Origin: Trypanosoma brucei gambiense DAL972
Lineage: Eukaryota > Euglenozoa > Kinetoplastea > Trypanosomatida > Trypanosomatidae
Assembly (NCBI RefSeq): GCF_000210295.1
Contig: NC_026738.1
Coordinates: 1,321,738-1,385,737 of the forward strand
Direction: 5' to 3'
Length of the DNA: 64,000 nt
A program made the position numbers and the translations under genes. Each line of letters begins with the position of its first letter. Within the stretch, counting starts at the first letter, position 1. Under the pieces are notes generated by a model. It made no database searches and was not told where the DNA came from. It worked only from the letters and a program-made list of their open reading frames with translations. Shown one piece after another: positions 11,728 through 21,903 of this stretch.

Positions 11728-11914
11728 TGTCTTTTCTTGTTGTCTTTCCTACGTAAATGGTGATTTTAAGTGTAGGTGTGAAAATGGAAGTTTTGTTAAG
11801 GAAGTCTGCCTTGTTCTGTTGGTCCGCTGCATCCGCTGCTTTGGTTGTTTTATTTTCCTTCTTTTTACCACATGGCAAATGAACACGCGCTCCTAGTCAG
11901 TTGAAGGATTTCAG

Positions 11915-12169
11915 TTCAGCATTTCTTGAATGAAATACCGTAAGTCTTTAGGTCTCTGAAGTTTACTCGCGCTGTTAAAGCCAAACCTATGCGCATTATC
12001 TTGCAGAATCGTAGTAAAACCAGTAAAGGGCGTGGTCCTGTATAAAATATATTTCAAATGCCCTGCGCATATGTGGTAAATTATTAAGTGATATTGCAGC
12101 TTGGTTAGTCGTTGATTTTAAAGAAAAAATAAATGTTAGCAAGATGTACACAGCTTGCTGCATTTTCCA
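11915..12169 (-). pseudogene. Unrecognised small relic with a signal-peptide-like start
   Basis: ATG at about 12163 opens QQAVYILLTFIFSLKST, which looks like a signal peptide, then a short frame with HMRRAFEIYFIQDHALYWFY that stops near 11996. In a neighbouring frame open text continues (NAHRFGFNSASKLQRPKDLR) to about 11915. The position, between VSG and co-transposed region, is the same as that of the ESAG3-like relic in the other cassette, so an ESAG-like fragment is possible. I do not recognise the family. Confidence 0.35.
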
Positions 12170-12190
12170 TGGTGAGTAAAAGTAGTTCAA

Positions 12191-12539
12191 TTAAGAAAAA
12201 TAATATCGACTGTTAATTCCAATCTGTACCGTTATATATTTATATCTAAAGAATATATTATTTGTAGTCGGTGTTCTTCTGTAATGCGTTCAAATGCATG
12301 CTTTGTGGAAGCATATGCGACTATTTAACACAGACACTTCTTCCTTACACATAATCGTGAGAATTTTACTGCTATCCTGTTTTATTGTTTGCCTTTTTCA
12401 ACTATTTCTTGGCAGTGTCAGTTTTATTTGCACTAATTTGCTTTGAAATTTGTGATTTTACTTCATTAATGCCATTTCATTGTGTATTTTGATGCGAGTT
12501 AGCTTTTCTGTGAAAGTTGTTAATGTCTGGCATGTATAC
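12191..12539. other. AT-rich spacer, nothing recognised
   Basis: No supported gene or RNA. Confidence 0.4.
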
Positions 12540-13390
12540 CAATATAGGACTGTTAAAGTGTTAATGTTTATTCTTTTTCCTTATAAACGCGCCCTATAGA
12601 GCTATACATAAGATATTTTAAACATATTTAGCGATTTTATTATTCTTCTTTTCACGGTAAAGTATTGTGACCAGTGGTTTCAAAACACTCCTTCATAAAA
12701 TATTATGTTGTTTCACACAAATTTTGACCTTTCTTATTATACCTGATGTGAGGAATAATTTGACATTACCTTACACTTACACAAACTTTTCCGAATGCTT
12801 CTGCTTCTTTTTACTTTTAATTTAGAGTTAGACGTTATAAGCTACCACCAGATTAATAAATACTATATGTGCCATTGTTATTGTTGTGTCTATCATTTTC
12901 TAATGGAGCTTTGCAGAATTATATTCTTCTGCATATCTTCTTGCTGTGTCGTGCTGTGGCATATTCTGTTATTTCATTCCGTGTTTTTGTTAATTCTTTT
13001 TCATCATTTATCACTGCTTTTGCATGTAACGTAGCCAACCCCATTTTCCCTGCACATTGAACTCTGTTTCTAGCTTATATCCTCGTCCATAATATCCTCA
13101 TATATGAAGACACCCATCTTCGCGTTTGCGCCTGAGCATACGCATATTATATCTACCCCCTTCCTATCTCTTTCTGCTTTTACTTTAATAATATTTCTCT
13201 TCCACTCCATTTTCATCTCGCTTACTATTCCACTCACTCACTCACTCAGTTACCAGCACGAATCCCTTGCCACTGCTTTGACTGCTTCTCTTCCCCTGCT
13301 CATTTTGTCCTCACCAATACGTTTATTGCGATATTAAAATATTCACACTCACATCACTCTCCTATTATTATTATCGTCTTTAATATGTAT
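12540..13390 (-). repeat. VSG co-transposed region with a 70-bp relic
   Basis: 12540-13330 is the closest relative of the region at 2700-3460 (shared CATAAAATATTATGTTGTTT-like and gaggaataatttgac stretches). It ends at 13330-13385 with an AAAATATTCACACTCACATC stretch and ATTATTATTATCG, a decayed 70-bp unit. Confidence 0.6.
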
Positions 13391-13563
13391 TAAAGCAAAA
13401 GAATGAATCAAAAGAGTAAATAAGGGTAACCCTAATTTTTAATACACTATGATAATAGTATCGTGAAGGTGTTGGACACAGTAAAACACTTTTATACATT
13501 ACATATTTTTTAAAATTTCATTCTTTCAATATTTAAGAAATTTTGCAAAGTTTCATCAAAAAA

Positions 13564-13579
13564 GTGTTGAAATATATCC
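13564..13579 (-). promoter_or_regulatory. VSG 3' UTR 16-mer variant
   Basis: The minus strand reads GGATATATTTCAACAC, 14 of 16 matches to the VSG consensus, about 60 bases beyond the VSG stop at 13640. Confidence 0.65.
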
Positions 13580-13639
13580 AATGTTAGCAAATTTAGTAAA
13601 TTCTCAAAAAATGTTAAAGTTTCATAAGTTTTATTAGTT

Positions 13640-13990
13640 TTAAAAAATAAAACAAATCTCCTTATAATAATAAAATGCTATAAAATGTACAAAAGCAGCA
13701 GCCATACTTAGAGCCAATTTCTTATTGACGAGAAAACTGGAAGAGCAGGATTTGAAACCTTTTATCACCTCAACTTGCATCATCTCCTTTTCAGCCACAA
13801 AATTTGTTTTTTCCTACTGGTTTGGGACCGTCAGCAGCCTCACATTCCGTATGTGTATTAAGATCAGCACATGTCTTTCCATTCTTATTTTCCCCATCAT
13901 TCCCTCCTTCTTAGTTTGCTTCTTTTGCTGCTTTTTTGTTTATCTTCCCCACTCAACGTGCACTTTTTGCAGTCGTCGGTTTTCGGTTTG
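13640..13990 (-). pseudogene. VSG pseudogene, C-terminal domain fragment
   Basis: Minus-strand frames encode a VSG C-terminal domain: NGKTCADLNTHTECEAADG and PKPVGKNKFCGW, then after a frame change SSFLVNKKLALSMAAAFVHF with a stop at 13640-13642. This is the cysteine-rich subdomain and GPI-signal typical of VSG. The N-terminal domain is not found to the right, where sequence type changes near 13991 before the assembly gap, so only a 3' fragment exists here. Confidence 0.78.
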
Positions 13991-14372
13991 AAAACGGACC
14001 GCTAGCAGTTGAGCGGCCTCAGCTGTTGGGTTACAGCGACAGATTGTGTAGCCGCTCTTTGATTTCTGATTTTGATAATTGGCCATCCCCCAAATGTTTG
14101 TATTTTTTCCTTATTTTCCCTTTAAAAGCAAATCGTTTCGCGCAGGGAAGCTCCCACGCGCCAGCCTATAACGAAAGATTTAGGCTGCTCGCAGCCCAAA
14201 ACTCAGAATTTAAGTGCATAAAAGCTCAAAAAGTTAAATCGCAACAATTTGCTAGTGATGTGGATGCGACTACTTTAAACAAGGATGTTTGCTGCATGAA
14301 TAAGGGTTAAGGTTGTCATAAAAAAAAGCCGCTGCATCATTAAAATAAAAATCAAATCACGAAAAAAAACCA
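13991..14372. other. Unassigned sequence before gap
   Basis: A plus-strand frame (13936-14310) is open here, but no family motif, start context or neighbour supports a gene. The end of the contig is A-rich. Confidence 0.3.
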
Positions 14373-14472
14373 NNNNNNNNNNNNNNNNNNNNNNNNNNNN
14401 NNNNNNNNNNNNNNNNNNNNNNNNNNNNNNNNNNNNNNNNNNNNNNNNNNNNNNNNNNNNNNNNNNNNNNNN
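14373..14472. other. Assembly gap, 100 N
   Basis: Exactly 100 N, the conventional unknown-size scaffold gap. It separates minus-strand VSG-array sequence from plus-strand ISG65 sequence. Confidence 0.99.
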
Positions 14473-15545
14473 AAACGCTGGAAACCCGTGCACACAGCAA
14501 CAACGGCTATTCGAAACTTTCGGATGCTGATATTAAAAAGGTAAAGGAAATATACGAAAAGGCGAAAGGTAAAGTGAGTGAACAACTCCCGAAAGCGAAA
14601 GAATTTGGCGAGGAAGCTGGAAAACGCCATCAGGAGGTGACCGAGGCAGCAAAGAGGGCGCGAGGATGGGGACTTGATGATGAGGGTCAAAACTCAAGTG
14701 GACTTCACCAGCTTTTAGAGTGGTACTGCGGAACGAAGGAAGATAATGCAAACAATCAGAAGTGTGATGGTGTTAAAGTAAAAGAACACTACTTAGGGCG
14801 GGAAAGGAACCCAATTGATTGCAAAGGAACGGGTTCTACAGTGCCGTTTTACCTGGATGTGACATCAGGGACGATGAAAGAGGCCTTAGAGAATTGGGAG
14901 AGGAAGAAGCCAAAAAGCGACGGTGAGCCAGTCAACAACAACTGGAAGGCCAACTACGACTCAGCTGTAAAAAAAATGGAGGAACTCGAAGAGTCACACG
15001 AAAAGGGGAAAAAGACAGTTAACGATGTATCTGGCTTTTATAATGCAGCGTACGCTCTTCATAGTGGATTGAGTGCAGGCAAGCCACTCAGCGAAGTTTT
15101 GGTCGAAGCCAAGGAAGCAAGCAGAAAGGGTGCAAAATTCACTAACCCTGGAGAAGCCGCTCCCGAAACCACACAGCGAGGGATTGGCACTTCAACTGGA
15201 GAGAGTGGAGCAACAGAAACAACAGGAGGATCAACAACAATATCAACAGGAACAGGAACAACAAGTGGAACCGAACCAGAGGTCGTTGGAGCTGATGCGG
15301 ACTTCGGTGACCTCCTGGAGACTAGTGATAGATCAGCACTAAGCAGTAAGATCAAGGAAAGCAAGGTAATACTTATGGCTGTTCTCATACCTGTCGCTAT
15401 CCTCGCGATTATTACAGCTGTGGTGCTTGTGTTTGTGAGACGAAGAAGAGGTAATGCTGAAGATGTAATTGATGAGAAAGGTGAGGCAGTTTCTTCACCT
15501 GACAAAAAGGGTGGGGCAACCTCTCCATGTTACAGGAAGGAATGA
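14473..15545 (+). CDS. Invariant surface glycoprotein ISG65 family, 5'-truncated by gap (copy A)
   Basis: The coding frame is open from the gap edge; by alignment with the complete copy at 56572 the first full codon is about residue 77. It contains the ISG65 ectodomain (KEFGEEAGKR, WYCGTKEDNANNQKCDG, RNPIDCKGTG), a Ser/Thr-rich membrane-proximal stalk, a transmembrane helix (VILMAVLIPVAILAIITAVV) and a short Lys-rich cytoplasmic tail. ISG65 is a bloodstream-form type I surface protein that binds complement C3 and is turned over by ubiquitin-dependent endocytosis. It is almost identical to the copy at 56572 except in the stalk, and the first methionine in the fragment (14574) is internal. Confidence 0.9.
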
Positions 15546-16050
15546 ATGATATTATCATCTCTTGCTTATTTTGCTTAGTTTAGGAAGGGCTAACCTCTGG
15601 AGAGGTTAAAATTTAAAAATTTCTCACCTGTTGCGGGAGAGGTTTCCCTTCCATTATATATGACATTTTTATTCCACCCTCCGTCCCCATCCCCTCAAAA
15701 TAAAAATAATAATAATAAACTATTTTTTCTGCAATAAATATTACGGGAGATGTGAAAATGGGTTGTATGTGCATATCTACAGCCCAAGCTGGCGTGAAGT
15801 AAAGGCGCATGTGTAGCACACTCCCCCCCCCCCTTCATATGAAACAGTGCTTGTAAGATGTGCAATCTTCCCATCAAACAATTCAAAAATGTGGAGGTGT
15901 GGCCTGGCCATTTAGAAACGAATATATTTCCCCCTATTTATGGTGTAATAAGAAAATTCTTATTCCGTGAAGGGAATAGTGAGGTAAATAATCATATTTC
16001 GTATGCATTTTTAGTGAGACCTGCAGGGACCTGACACGGCTCATGAAACA
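15546..16050 (+). other. ISG65 3' UTR and spacer with a perfect stem-loop
   Basis: Downstream of the stop, GGAAGGG (15583-15589) precedes a perfect hairpin TAACCTC-TGGA-GAGGTTA at 15591-15608, and a CCCTTCC stretch near 15648 can pair with the GGAAGGG. An AATAAT microsatellite (about 15700) and a C-run (about 15824-15834) follow. The same layout occurs after every ISG65 copy. Confidence 0.6.
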
Positions 16051-16744
16051 ATGGCGTCAGTGACAATATCTAATAAACTCATGGTCGATAAAAGACTGGG
16101 CATAAGGCAATGTGAAACTCACGCACTGTCAGGGTATAGGCAGGTTAAAGGGCTTGGGGCAATGTAAAGCCTTGAAGAGCTTTCTTGTGAATAATTGTGG
16201 CAGTATTAAAAGCTTTAGTATGTTCAGATATCATGAGAGTATAAGGGAAATACGAATTGATGAGTGTGAGCTCTTGCGTAATGTTGATGTGCGTGAAGCA
16301 AATAATCCTCTCAAACTGATCATTGAAAAGTGTAAAGCGTTGGAAGATGTATATGTGGGTGGATGTGTAAAGATGGAGGTTATTGATATTCGTGAATGTG
16401 TCGGCTTACAGAAGGTAAGAGGACTAAAACATGTGAAGGAATTGCGGGAATTGAATTTATCTGGGTGTCGAAACCTGCGAGAGATAACTGGAATACACAG
16501 ATATGAAGACACGAGGTTGGAGAAACTGAATGTTAAGTGTTGTGAAAAGCTGGAGGATTTGAGATTTTTGAGATATTGCAGGGTGCTGAAGAGTATTGTG
16601 ATTTCTGATAGTGTGGTTACACAAGAGAGCGTGAAGTTATTCAACTACAGGGTGGAAGTTGTCAGTGAAACAGAATACTATTCAAAACGTAGCGGTGACA
16701 ATGACACCTCCCACTCAACTCATAATGAACAAGTTGTTAGGTAG
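16051..16744 (+). pseudogene. Leucine-rich-repeat protein relic, copy 1
   Basis: A 210-codon frame (16112-16744) of Cys-containing leucine-rich repeats, for example LRELNLSGCRNLREITGI and LEKLNVKCCEKLEDLRFLRY. It has no AUG start: it begins at GTG shortly after an in-frame TAA. The preceding repeat text (from ATG 16051, KLMVDKRLGIRQCETHALS) is in another frame that stops at 16167, so a frameshift separates the two. The first in-frame AUG is at 16220. This looks like the 3' part of a T. brucei LRRP-type gene, broken and carried along as part of the ISG65 repeat unit. Intracellular role unknown. Confidence 0.7.
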
Positions 16745-17189
16745 CTAATTTATGAATGTTACTATTTGTTTGTTCATATCCAGTAATCATCACATCAAAA
16801 GGAAATACTTCTTTCATACATGATATATGCATATGTGTACTCACATCCCATGGAATTGGAAATAAGAGAAGCCATAAGCAACTACAAGTTGGTGTGGCAG
16901 AATATTTATCTTATCCTTCAGCAAAACTAGGAAACAAGGATATCAATAGGATATCTGAGAGTGGAAAGTTGTTACTGTTGGAATGATGTGATTGCCTTTG
17001 TAAGATAATATGATTATGAAGTGGAAGTAAAGATGATAACTGCGGTTGTATTGATGAAACTACAATAATGTTTGCTGATGATTCTATGAATATTGCTTGT
17101 TTCTTTTTGTGCATAATTGCATTTATGTGGGAAAGTGAACTTGCTTGCGAAATATACACTAAAGAAGCGAAGTTTGATACAAGGGAAAT
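16745..17189 (+). other. Spacer upstream of ISG65 copy B
   Basis: It holds a small ATG frame (16756-16986, 76 codons) repeated in every unit. Because the likely splice acceptor lies downstream at 17134, this frame would not be in the mature mRNA, so I do not call it a gene. Confidence 0.45.
17090..17135 (+). promoter_or_regulatory. Likely trans-splice acceptor for ISG65
   Basis: A T-rich tract (TTGCTTGTTTCTTTTTGTGC) precedes the first AG at 17134-17135, 55 bases before the ISG65 ATG. This is the usual trypanosome arrangement for spliced-leader addition. The equivalent AGs are at 20062-20063, 22987-22988, 56519-56520 and 59463-59464. Inferred from sequence only. Confidence 0.55.
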
Positions 17190-18485
17190 ATGATAAGGTA
17201 TTCCTTGGTTGCGGTTACCTTTGCAGGTTTTTTGTTGGGAGTGGTGGAAGCAAGTGGGAAGACAAAGCTAAACAAGGAAGGTGCATTGGCGCTGTGTAAG
17301 CTAACGGATGTCGCTGATCTTGTTGCAACAAGAAGAGCAGATTATATCAAAGATAAAACTAAAGGCTTTGAGGAGGAACTAAAACTATGGTTGGATAGGT
17401 TGGAACGCTGGTTGAAAACGCTGCAGGACCCTGCACACAGTAACGATGGCTATTCGAAACTTTCGGACGCTGATACTAAAAAGGTGAAGGATATATACGA
17501 AAAGGCGAAAGGTAAAGTGAGTGAACAACTCCCGAAAGCGAAAGAATTTGGCGAGGAAGCTGGAAAACGCTGCCAGTCGGTGACTGAGGCAGCAAAGAAG
17601 GCACGGGGATGGGGACTTGATGATGAGAGTAAAAACTCAAGTGGACTTCACCAGCTTTTAGAATGGTACTGCGGAACGAAGGGAGAAAATGCAAACAATC
17701 AGAAGTGTGATGGTGTTGAAATAAAAGAACACTACTTAGGGCGGGAAAGGAACCCAATTGATTGCAAAGGAACGGGCTATACAGCTGTGTTTTACCTAGA
17801 TGTATCCTCGGGAACGATGAAACAAGCCTTAGAAGAATGGGACAAAAAAAAACCGGAAGCAACAGACCACGACCGCAACGCATGGAGGGCAGATTACACC
17901 AAAACGATGGATGAGCTAACGAAGCTCGAGGAATCGTATAGCAAAGGTAAAAAGACTTGTGATGATGTATCTGGCTTTTACAATGCAGCGCATGTTGTTC
18001 ATAGCGGGCTGAGTGCAGGCAAGCCACTCAGCGAAGTTTTGGTCGAAGCCAAGGAAGCAAGTAAAAGGGGTGCGAAAATTACAAACCCTGGAGGTGCCGC
18101 TCCCGAGGCCACACAGCGAGGGATTGGCACTTCAACTGGAGAGAGTGGGGCAACAGAGACAACAGGAGGATCATCATCATCATCATCAACAGGAACAGGA
18201 ACAACAAGCGGAACAGAATCAGAGGTTGGAGCTGATGCAGATTTTGGTGACCTCCTAGAGACTAGTGATAGATCAGCATTAAGCAGTAAGATCAAGGAGA
18301 GCAAGGTAATACTTATGGCTGTTCTCATACCTGTCGCTATCCTAGCGATTATTACAGCTGTGGTGCTTGTGTTTGTGAGACGAAGAAGAGGTAATGCTGA
18401 AGATGTAATTGATGAGAAAGGTGAGGCAGTTTCTTCATCTGACAAAAAGGGTGGGGCAACCTCTCCATGTTACAGGAAGGAATGA
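17190..18485 (+). CDS. ISG65: 65-kDa invariant surface glycoprotein family, complete (copy B)
   Basis: A complete 431-residue type I membrane protein. Residues 1 to about 21 are a signal peptide (SLVAVTFAGFLLGV). The ectodomain has conserved cysteines (ALCKLTD, WYCG, QKCDG, IDCKG) and long amphipathic helices expected of the ISG65 three-helix bundle. A low-complexity stalk of Thr/Ser/Gly follows (TTGGSSSSSSTGTGTTSG). About 373-396 is the transmembrane helix, and the 35-residue tail has several lysines, the known ubiquitination region in this family. It is mosaic: the middle segment (KGKVSEQLPKAKEFGEEAG) is like copies A and E, while the 3' end is like copies C and D. The AUG fits the splice-acceptor distance. 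Known role: bloodstream-form surface protein, C3 binding. Confidence 0.93.
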   Translation: MIRYSLVAVTFAGFLLGVVEASGKTKLNKEGALALCKLTDVADLVATRRADYIKDKTKGFEEELKLWLDRLERWLKTLQDPAHSNDGYSKLSDADTKKVKDIYEKAKGKVSEQLPKAKEFGEEAGKRCQSVTEAAKKARGWGLDDESKNSSGLHQLLEWYCGTKGENANNQKCDGVEIKEHYLGRERNPIDCKGTGYTAVFYLDVSSGTMKQALEEWDKKKPEATDHDRNAWRADYTKTMDELTKLEESYSKGKKTCDDVSGFYNAAHVVHSGLSAGKPLSEVLVEAKEASKRGAKITNPGGAAPEATQRGIGTSTGESGATETTGGSSSSSSTGTGTTSGTESEVGADADFGDLLETSDRSALSSKIKESKVILMAVLIPVAILAIITAVVLVFVRRRRGNAEDVIDEKGEAVSSSDKKGGATSPCYRKE

Positions 18486-18978
18486 CATTACCATCTCTTG
18501 CTTATTTTGCTTAGTTTAGGAAGGGCTAACCCCTGGAGAGGTTAAAATTTAAAAATTTCTCACCTGTTGCGGGAGAGGTTTCCCTTCCATTATATATGAC
18601 ATTTTTATTCCACCCTCCGTCCCCATCCCCTCAAAATAATAATAATAATAATAAACTATTTTTTCTGCAATAAATATTACGGGAGATGTGAAAATGGGTT
18701 GTATGTGCATATCTACAGCCCAAGCTGGCGTGAAGTAAAGGCGCATGTGTAGCACATTCCTCCCCCTCATATAAAACAGTGTTTGTAAGATGTGCAATTT
18801 TCTGACTAAATAATTTAAAGATGTGGAGGTTTGGTCTGGCCATTCAGAAATGAATGCATTTTCCCCTATTTTTGGTGTGATAAGAAAATATTCCGTGAAG
18901 GGAATAGTGAGGTAAATAATCATATTTCGTATGCATTTTTAGTGAGACCTGCAGGGACCTGACACGGCTCATGAAACA
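18486..18978 (+). other. ISG65 3' UTR and spacer
   Basis: Same element as after copy A, but the hairpin arm reads TAACCCC, giving one mismatch. The outer GGAAGGG (18519) and CCCTTCC (18582) are intact. An (ATA)n run lies near 18636. Confidence 0.55.
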
Positions 18979-19672
18979 ATGGCGTCAGTGACAATATCTA
19001 ATAAACTCATGGTCGATAAAAGACTGGGCATAAGGCAATGTGAAACTCACGCACTGTTGGGATATAGGCAGGTTAAAGGGCTTGGGGAAATGTAAAGCCT
19101 TGAAGAGCTTTCTTGTGAGTAATTGTGGCAGTATTAAAAGCTTTAGTATGTTCAGATATCATGAGGGTATAAGAGAAATACGAATTGATGAGTGTGAGCT
19201 CTTGCGTAATGTTGATGTGCGTGAAGCAAATAATCTTCTCAAACTGTCCATTGAAAAGTGTAAAGCGTTGGAAGATGTATATGTGGGTGGATGTGTAAAG
19301 ATGGAGGTTATTGATATTCGTGAATGTATCGGCTTACAGAAGGTAAGAGGACTAAAGCATGTGAAGGAATTGCGAGAATTGAATTTATCTGGGTGTCGAA
19401 ACCTGCGAGAGATAACTGGAATACACAGGTATGAGGACACGAGGTTGGAGAAGCTGAATGTTAAGTGTTGTGAGAAGCTGGAGGATTTGAGATTTTTGAG
19501 ATATTGTAGGGTGTTGAAGAGTATTGTGATTTCTGATAGTGTGGTTACACAGGAGAGGCTGAAATTATTCAACTACAGGGTGGAAGTTATCAGTGAAACA
19601 GAATACTATTCAAAACGTAGCGGTGACAATGACACCTCCCACTCAACTCATAACGACCAAGTTGTTAGGTAG
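18979..19672 (+). pseudogene. Leucine-rich-repeat protein relic, copy 2
   Basis: Same broken gene as the relic at 16051: a 210-codon LRR frame from GTG 19040, with the preceding repeat in another frame. Differences include NNLLKLSIEKCK for NNPLKLIIEKCK and an altered end (QERLKLFNYR). The frame after the break stays open in spite of substitutions. Confidence 0.7.
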
Positions 19673-20117
19673 CTAATTTATGAATGTTACTATTTGTTTG
19701 TTCATATCCAGTAATCATCATATCAAAAGGAAATACTTCTTTCATACATGATATATGCATATGTGTACTCACATCCCATGGAATTGGAAATAAGAGAAAC
19801 CATGAGCAACTACAAGTTGGTGTGGCAGAATATTTATCTTATCCTTCAGCAAAACTAGGAAACAAGGATATCAATAGGATATCTGAGAGTGGAAAGTTGT
19901 TACTGTTGGAATGATGCAATTGCCTTTGTAAGATAATATGATTACGAAGTGGAAGCAAAGATGATAACTGCGGTTGTATTGATGAAACTACAATAATGTT
20001 TGCTGATGATTCTATGAATATTGCTTGTTTCTTTTTGTGCATAATTGCATTTATGTGGGAAAGTGAACTGGCTTGCGAAATATACACTAAAGAAGCGAAG
20101 TTTGATACAAGGGAAAT
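19673..20117 (+). other. Spacer upstream of ISG65 copy C
   Basis: Almost identical to 16745-17189; splice acceptor AG at 20062-20063. Confidence 0.45.
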
Positions 20118-21413
20118 ATGATAAGGTATTCCTTGGTTGCGGTTACCTTTGCAGGTTTACTGCTACGAGTGGTGGAAACAAATGAGGAAGCGAAGTTGAA
20201 CAGAGAAGGTGCGTTGGCGCTGTGTAAGCTGACGGATCTTGCTAAAACTGTAGAAAAAAGAAGGGCAGACAAGATAAAAAATAAAACCGAAGGTTTTGCG
20301 GGTGATATACAGTGGTGGTTGGAAAGCTTGGAACGCTGGTTGAAAACGCTGCAGGACCCTGCACACAGTAACGATGGCTATTCGAAACTTTCGGACGCTG
20401 ATACTAAAAAGGTGAAGGATATATACGAAAAGGCAAAGGATAAATTAAAGGAGAAGCTGCCAGAAGCAGAAAAGTGGAGCGAGGAAGCGAAAAAACACTG
20501 CCAGGCTGTGACCGAGGCAGCAAAAAAGGCGCGAGGATGGGAACTTAATGATGAGGGCCAAAATTCCAGTGGACTTCACCAGGTTTTGGAGTGGTACTGC
20601 GGGAAGAAGGGAGAAAATGCACAAAGCACTAGCTGTGAAGGTATTACGTTCAAAACCCATTATTCAGGGACGGAAAGGAATACCATTGACTGTGAGGGAG
20701 TGGGTCACAAAACAACGCTTTATAGCGATATATCATCGGGGACGATGAAAGAAGCCTTAGACGATTGGGAGAAGAAAAAAACACAAGGTAAAGAACCAGT
20801 CAAAAACAACTGGAGGACCAACTACGAGTCAGCTATACAAAAACTTAAGGAGCTAGAAGAGTCACACCATAAAGGTAAAAAGACTCATGATGATGTATCT
20901 GGCTTTTACAATGCAGCGTACGCTGTTCATAGCGGGCTGAGTGCAGGTAAGCCACTCAGCGAAGTTTTGGTCGAAGCCAAGGAAGCAAGTAAAAGGGGTG
21001 CGAAAATTACAAACCCTGGAGGTGCCGCTCCCGAGGCCACACAGCGAGGGATTGGCACTTCAACTGGAGAGAGTGGGGCAACAGAGACAACAGGAGGATC
21101 ATCATCATCATCATCAACAGGAACAGGAACAACAAGCGGAACAGAATCAGAGGTTGGAGCTGATGCAGATTTTGGTGACCTCCTAGAGACTAGTGATAGA
21201 TCAGCATTAAGCAGTAAGATCAAGGAGAGCAAGGTAATACTTATGGCTGTTCTCATACCTGTCGCTATCCTAGCGATTATTACAGCTGTGGTGCTTGTGT
21301 TTGTGAGACGAAGAAGAGGTAATGCTGAAGATGTAATTGATGAGAAAGGTGAGGCAGTTTCTTCATCTGACAAAAAGGGTGGGGCAACCTCTCCATGTTA
21401 CAGGAAGGAATGA
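20118..21413 (+). CDS. ISG65: 65-kDa invariant surface glycoprotein family, complete (copy C)
   Basis: A 431-residue protein with signal peptide, helical ectodomain, stalk, transmembrane helix and tail as in copy B. The N-terminal domain is a different variant: VETNEEAKLNREGALALCKL, then EGFAGDIQWWLESLERWLKT and CGKKGENAQSTSCEG. The last 150 codons match copy B almost exactly, including the serine-run stalk. The variation is therefore concentrated in the exposed ectodomain, while the stalk, membrane helix and tail are homogenised. Confidence 0.93.
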   Translation: MIRYSLVAVTFAGLLLRVVETNEEAKLNREGALALCKLTDLAKTVEKRRADKIKNKTEGFAGDIQWWLESLERWLKTLQDPAHSNDGYSKLSDADTKKVKDIYEKAKDKLKEKLPEAEKWSEEAKKHCQAVTEAAKKARGWELNDEGQNSSGLHQVLEWYCGKKGENAQSTSCEGITFKTHYSGTERNTIDCEGVGHKTTLYSDISSGTMKEALDDWEKKKTQGKEPVKNNWRTNYESAIQKLKELEESHHKGKKTHDDVSGFYNAAYAVHSGLSAGKPLSEVLVEAKEASKRGAKITNPGGAAPEATQRGIGTSTGESGATETTGGSSSSSSTGTGTTSGTESEVGADADFGDLLETSDRSALSSKIKESKVILMAVLIPVAILAIITAVVLVFVRRRRGNAEDVIDEKGEAVSSSDKKGGATSPCYRKE

Positions 21414-21903
21414 CATTACCATCTCTTGCTTATTTTGCTTAGTTTAGGAAGGGCTAACCCCTGGAGAGGTTAAAATTTAAAAATTTCTCACCTGTTGCGG
21501 GAGAGGTTTCCCTTCCATTATATATGGTTTTTTTTTTCCTCCCTCCCCATCCCCTCAAAATAATAATAATAATAAACTCTTTTTTCTGCAATAAATATTA
21601 CGGGAGATGTGAAAATGGGTTGTATGTGCATATCTACAGCCCAAGCTGGCGTGAAGTAAAGGCGCATGTGTAGCACACTCCCCCCCCCCCTTCATATGAA
21701 ACAGTGCTTGTAAGATGTGCAATCTTCCCATCAAACAATTCAAAAATGTGGAGGTGTGGCCTGGCCATTTAGAAACGAATATATTTCCCCCTATTTATGG
21801 TGTGATAAGAAAATATTCCGTGAAGGGAGTAGTGAGGTATATGGACATATTTCGTATGCATTTTTAGCGAGACGTGCAGGGACCTGACACGGCTCATGAA
21901 ACA
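21414..21903 (+). other. ISG65 3' UTR and spacer
   Basis: Same nested inverted repeats as after copy B. The T-run and AATAAT tract near 21530-21575 differ in length from the other copies. Confidence 0.5.

Noticed and set aside
11498..11878. Minus-strand 126-codon frame overlapping the VSG start
   Set aside because: Out-of-frame shadow of the VSG N-terminal region.
15059..15505. Minus-strand frames opposite each ISG65 3' end (147-151 codons)
   Set aside because: Antisense shadows of the transmembrane and stalk region, repeated because the genes are repeated.
16231..16644. Minus-strand frames opposite each LRR relic (137 codons)
   Set aside because: Antisense shadow of repetitive LRR sequence; no family resemblance.
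16756..16986. 76-codon ATG frame upstream of each ISG65
   Set aside because: It lies before the likely trans-splice acceptor and its conservation is explained by recent duplication of the whole unit.
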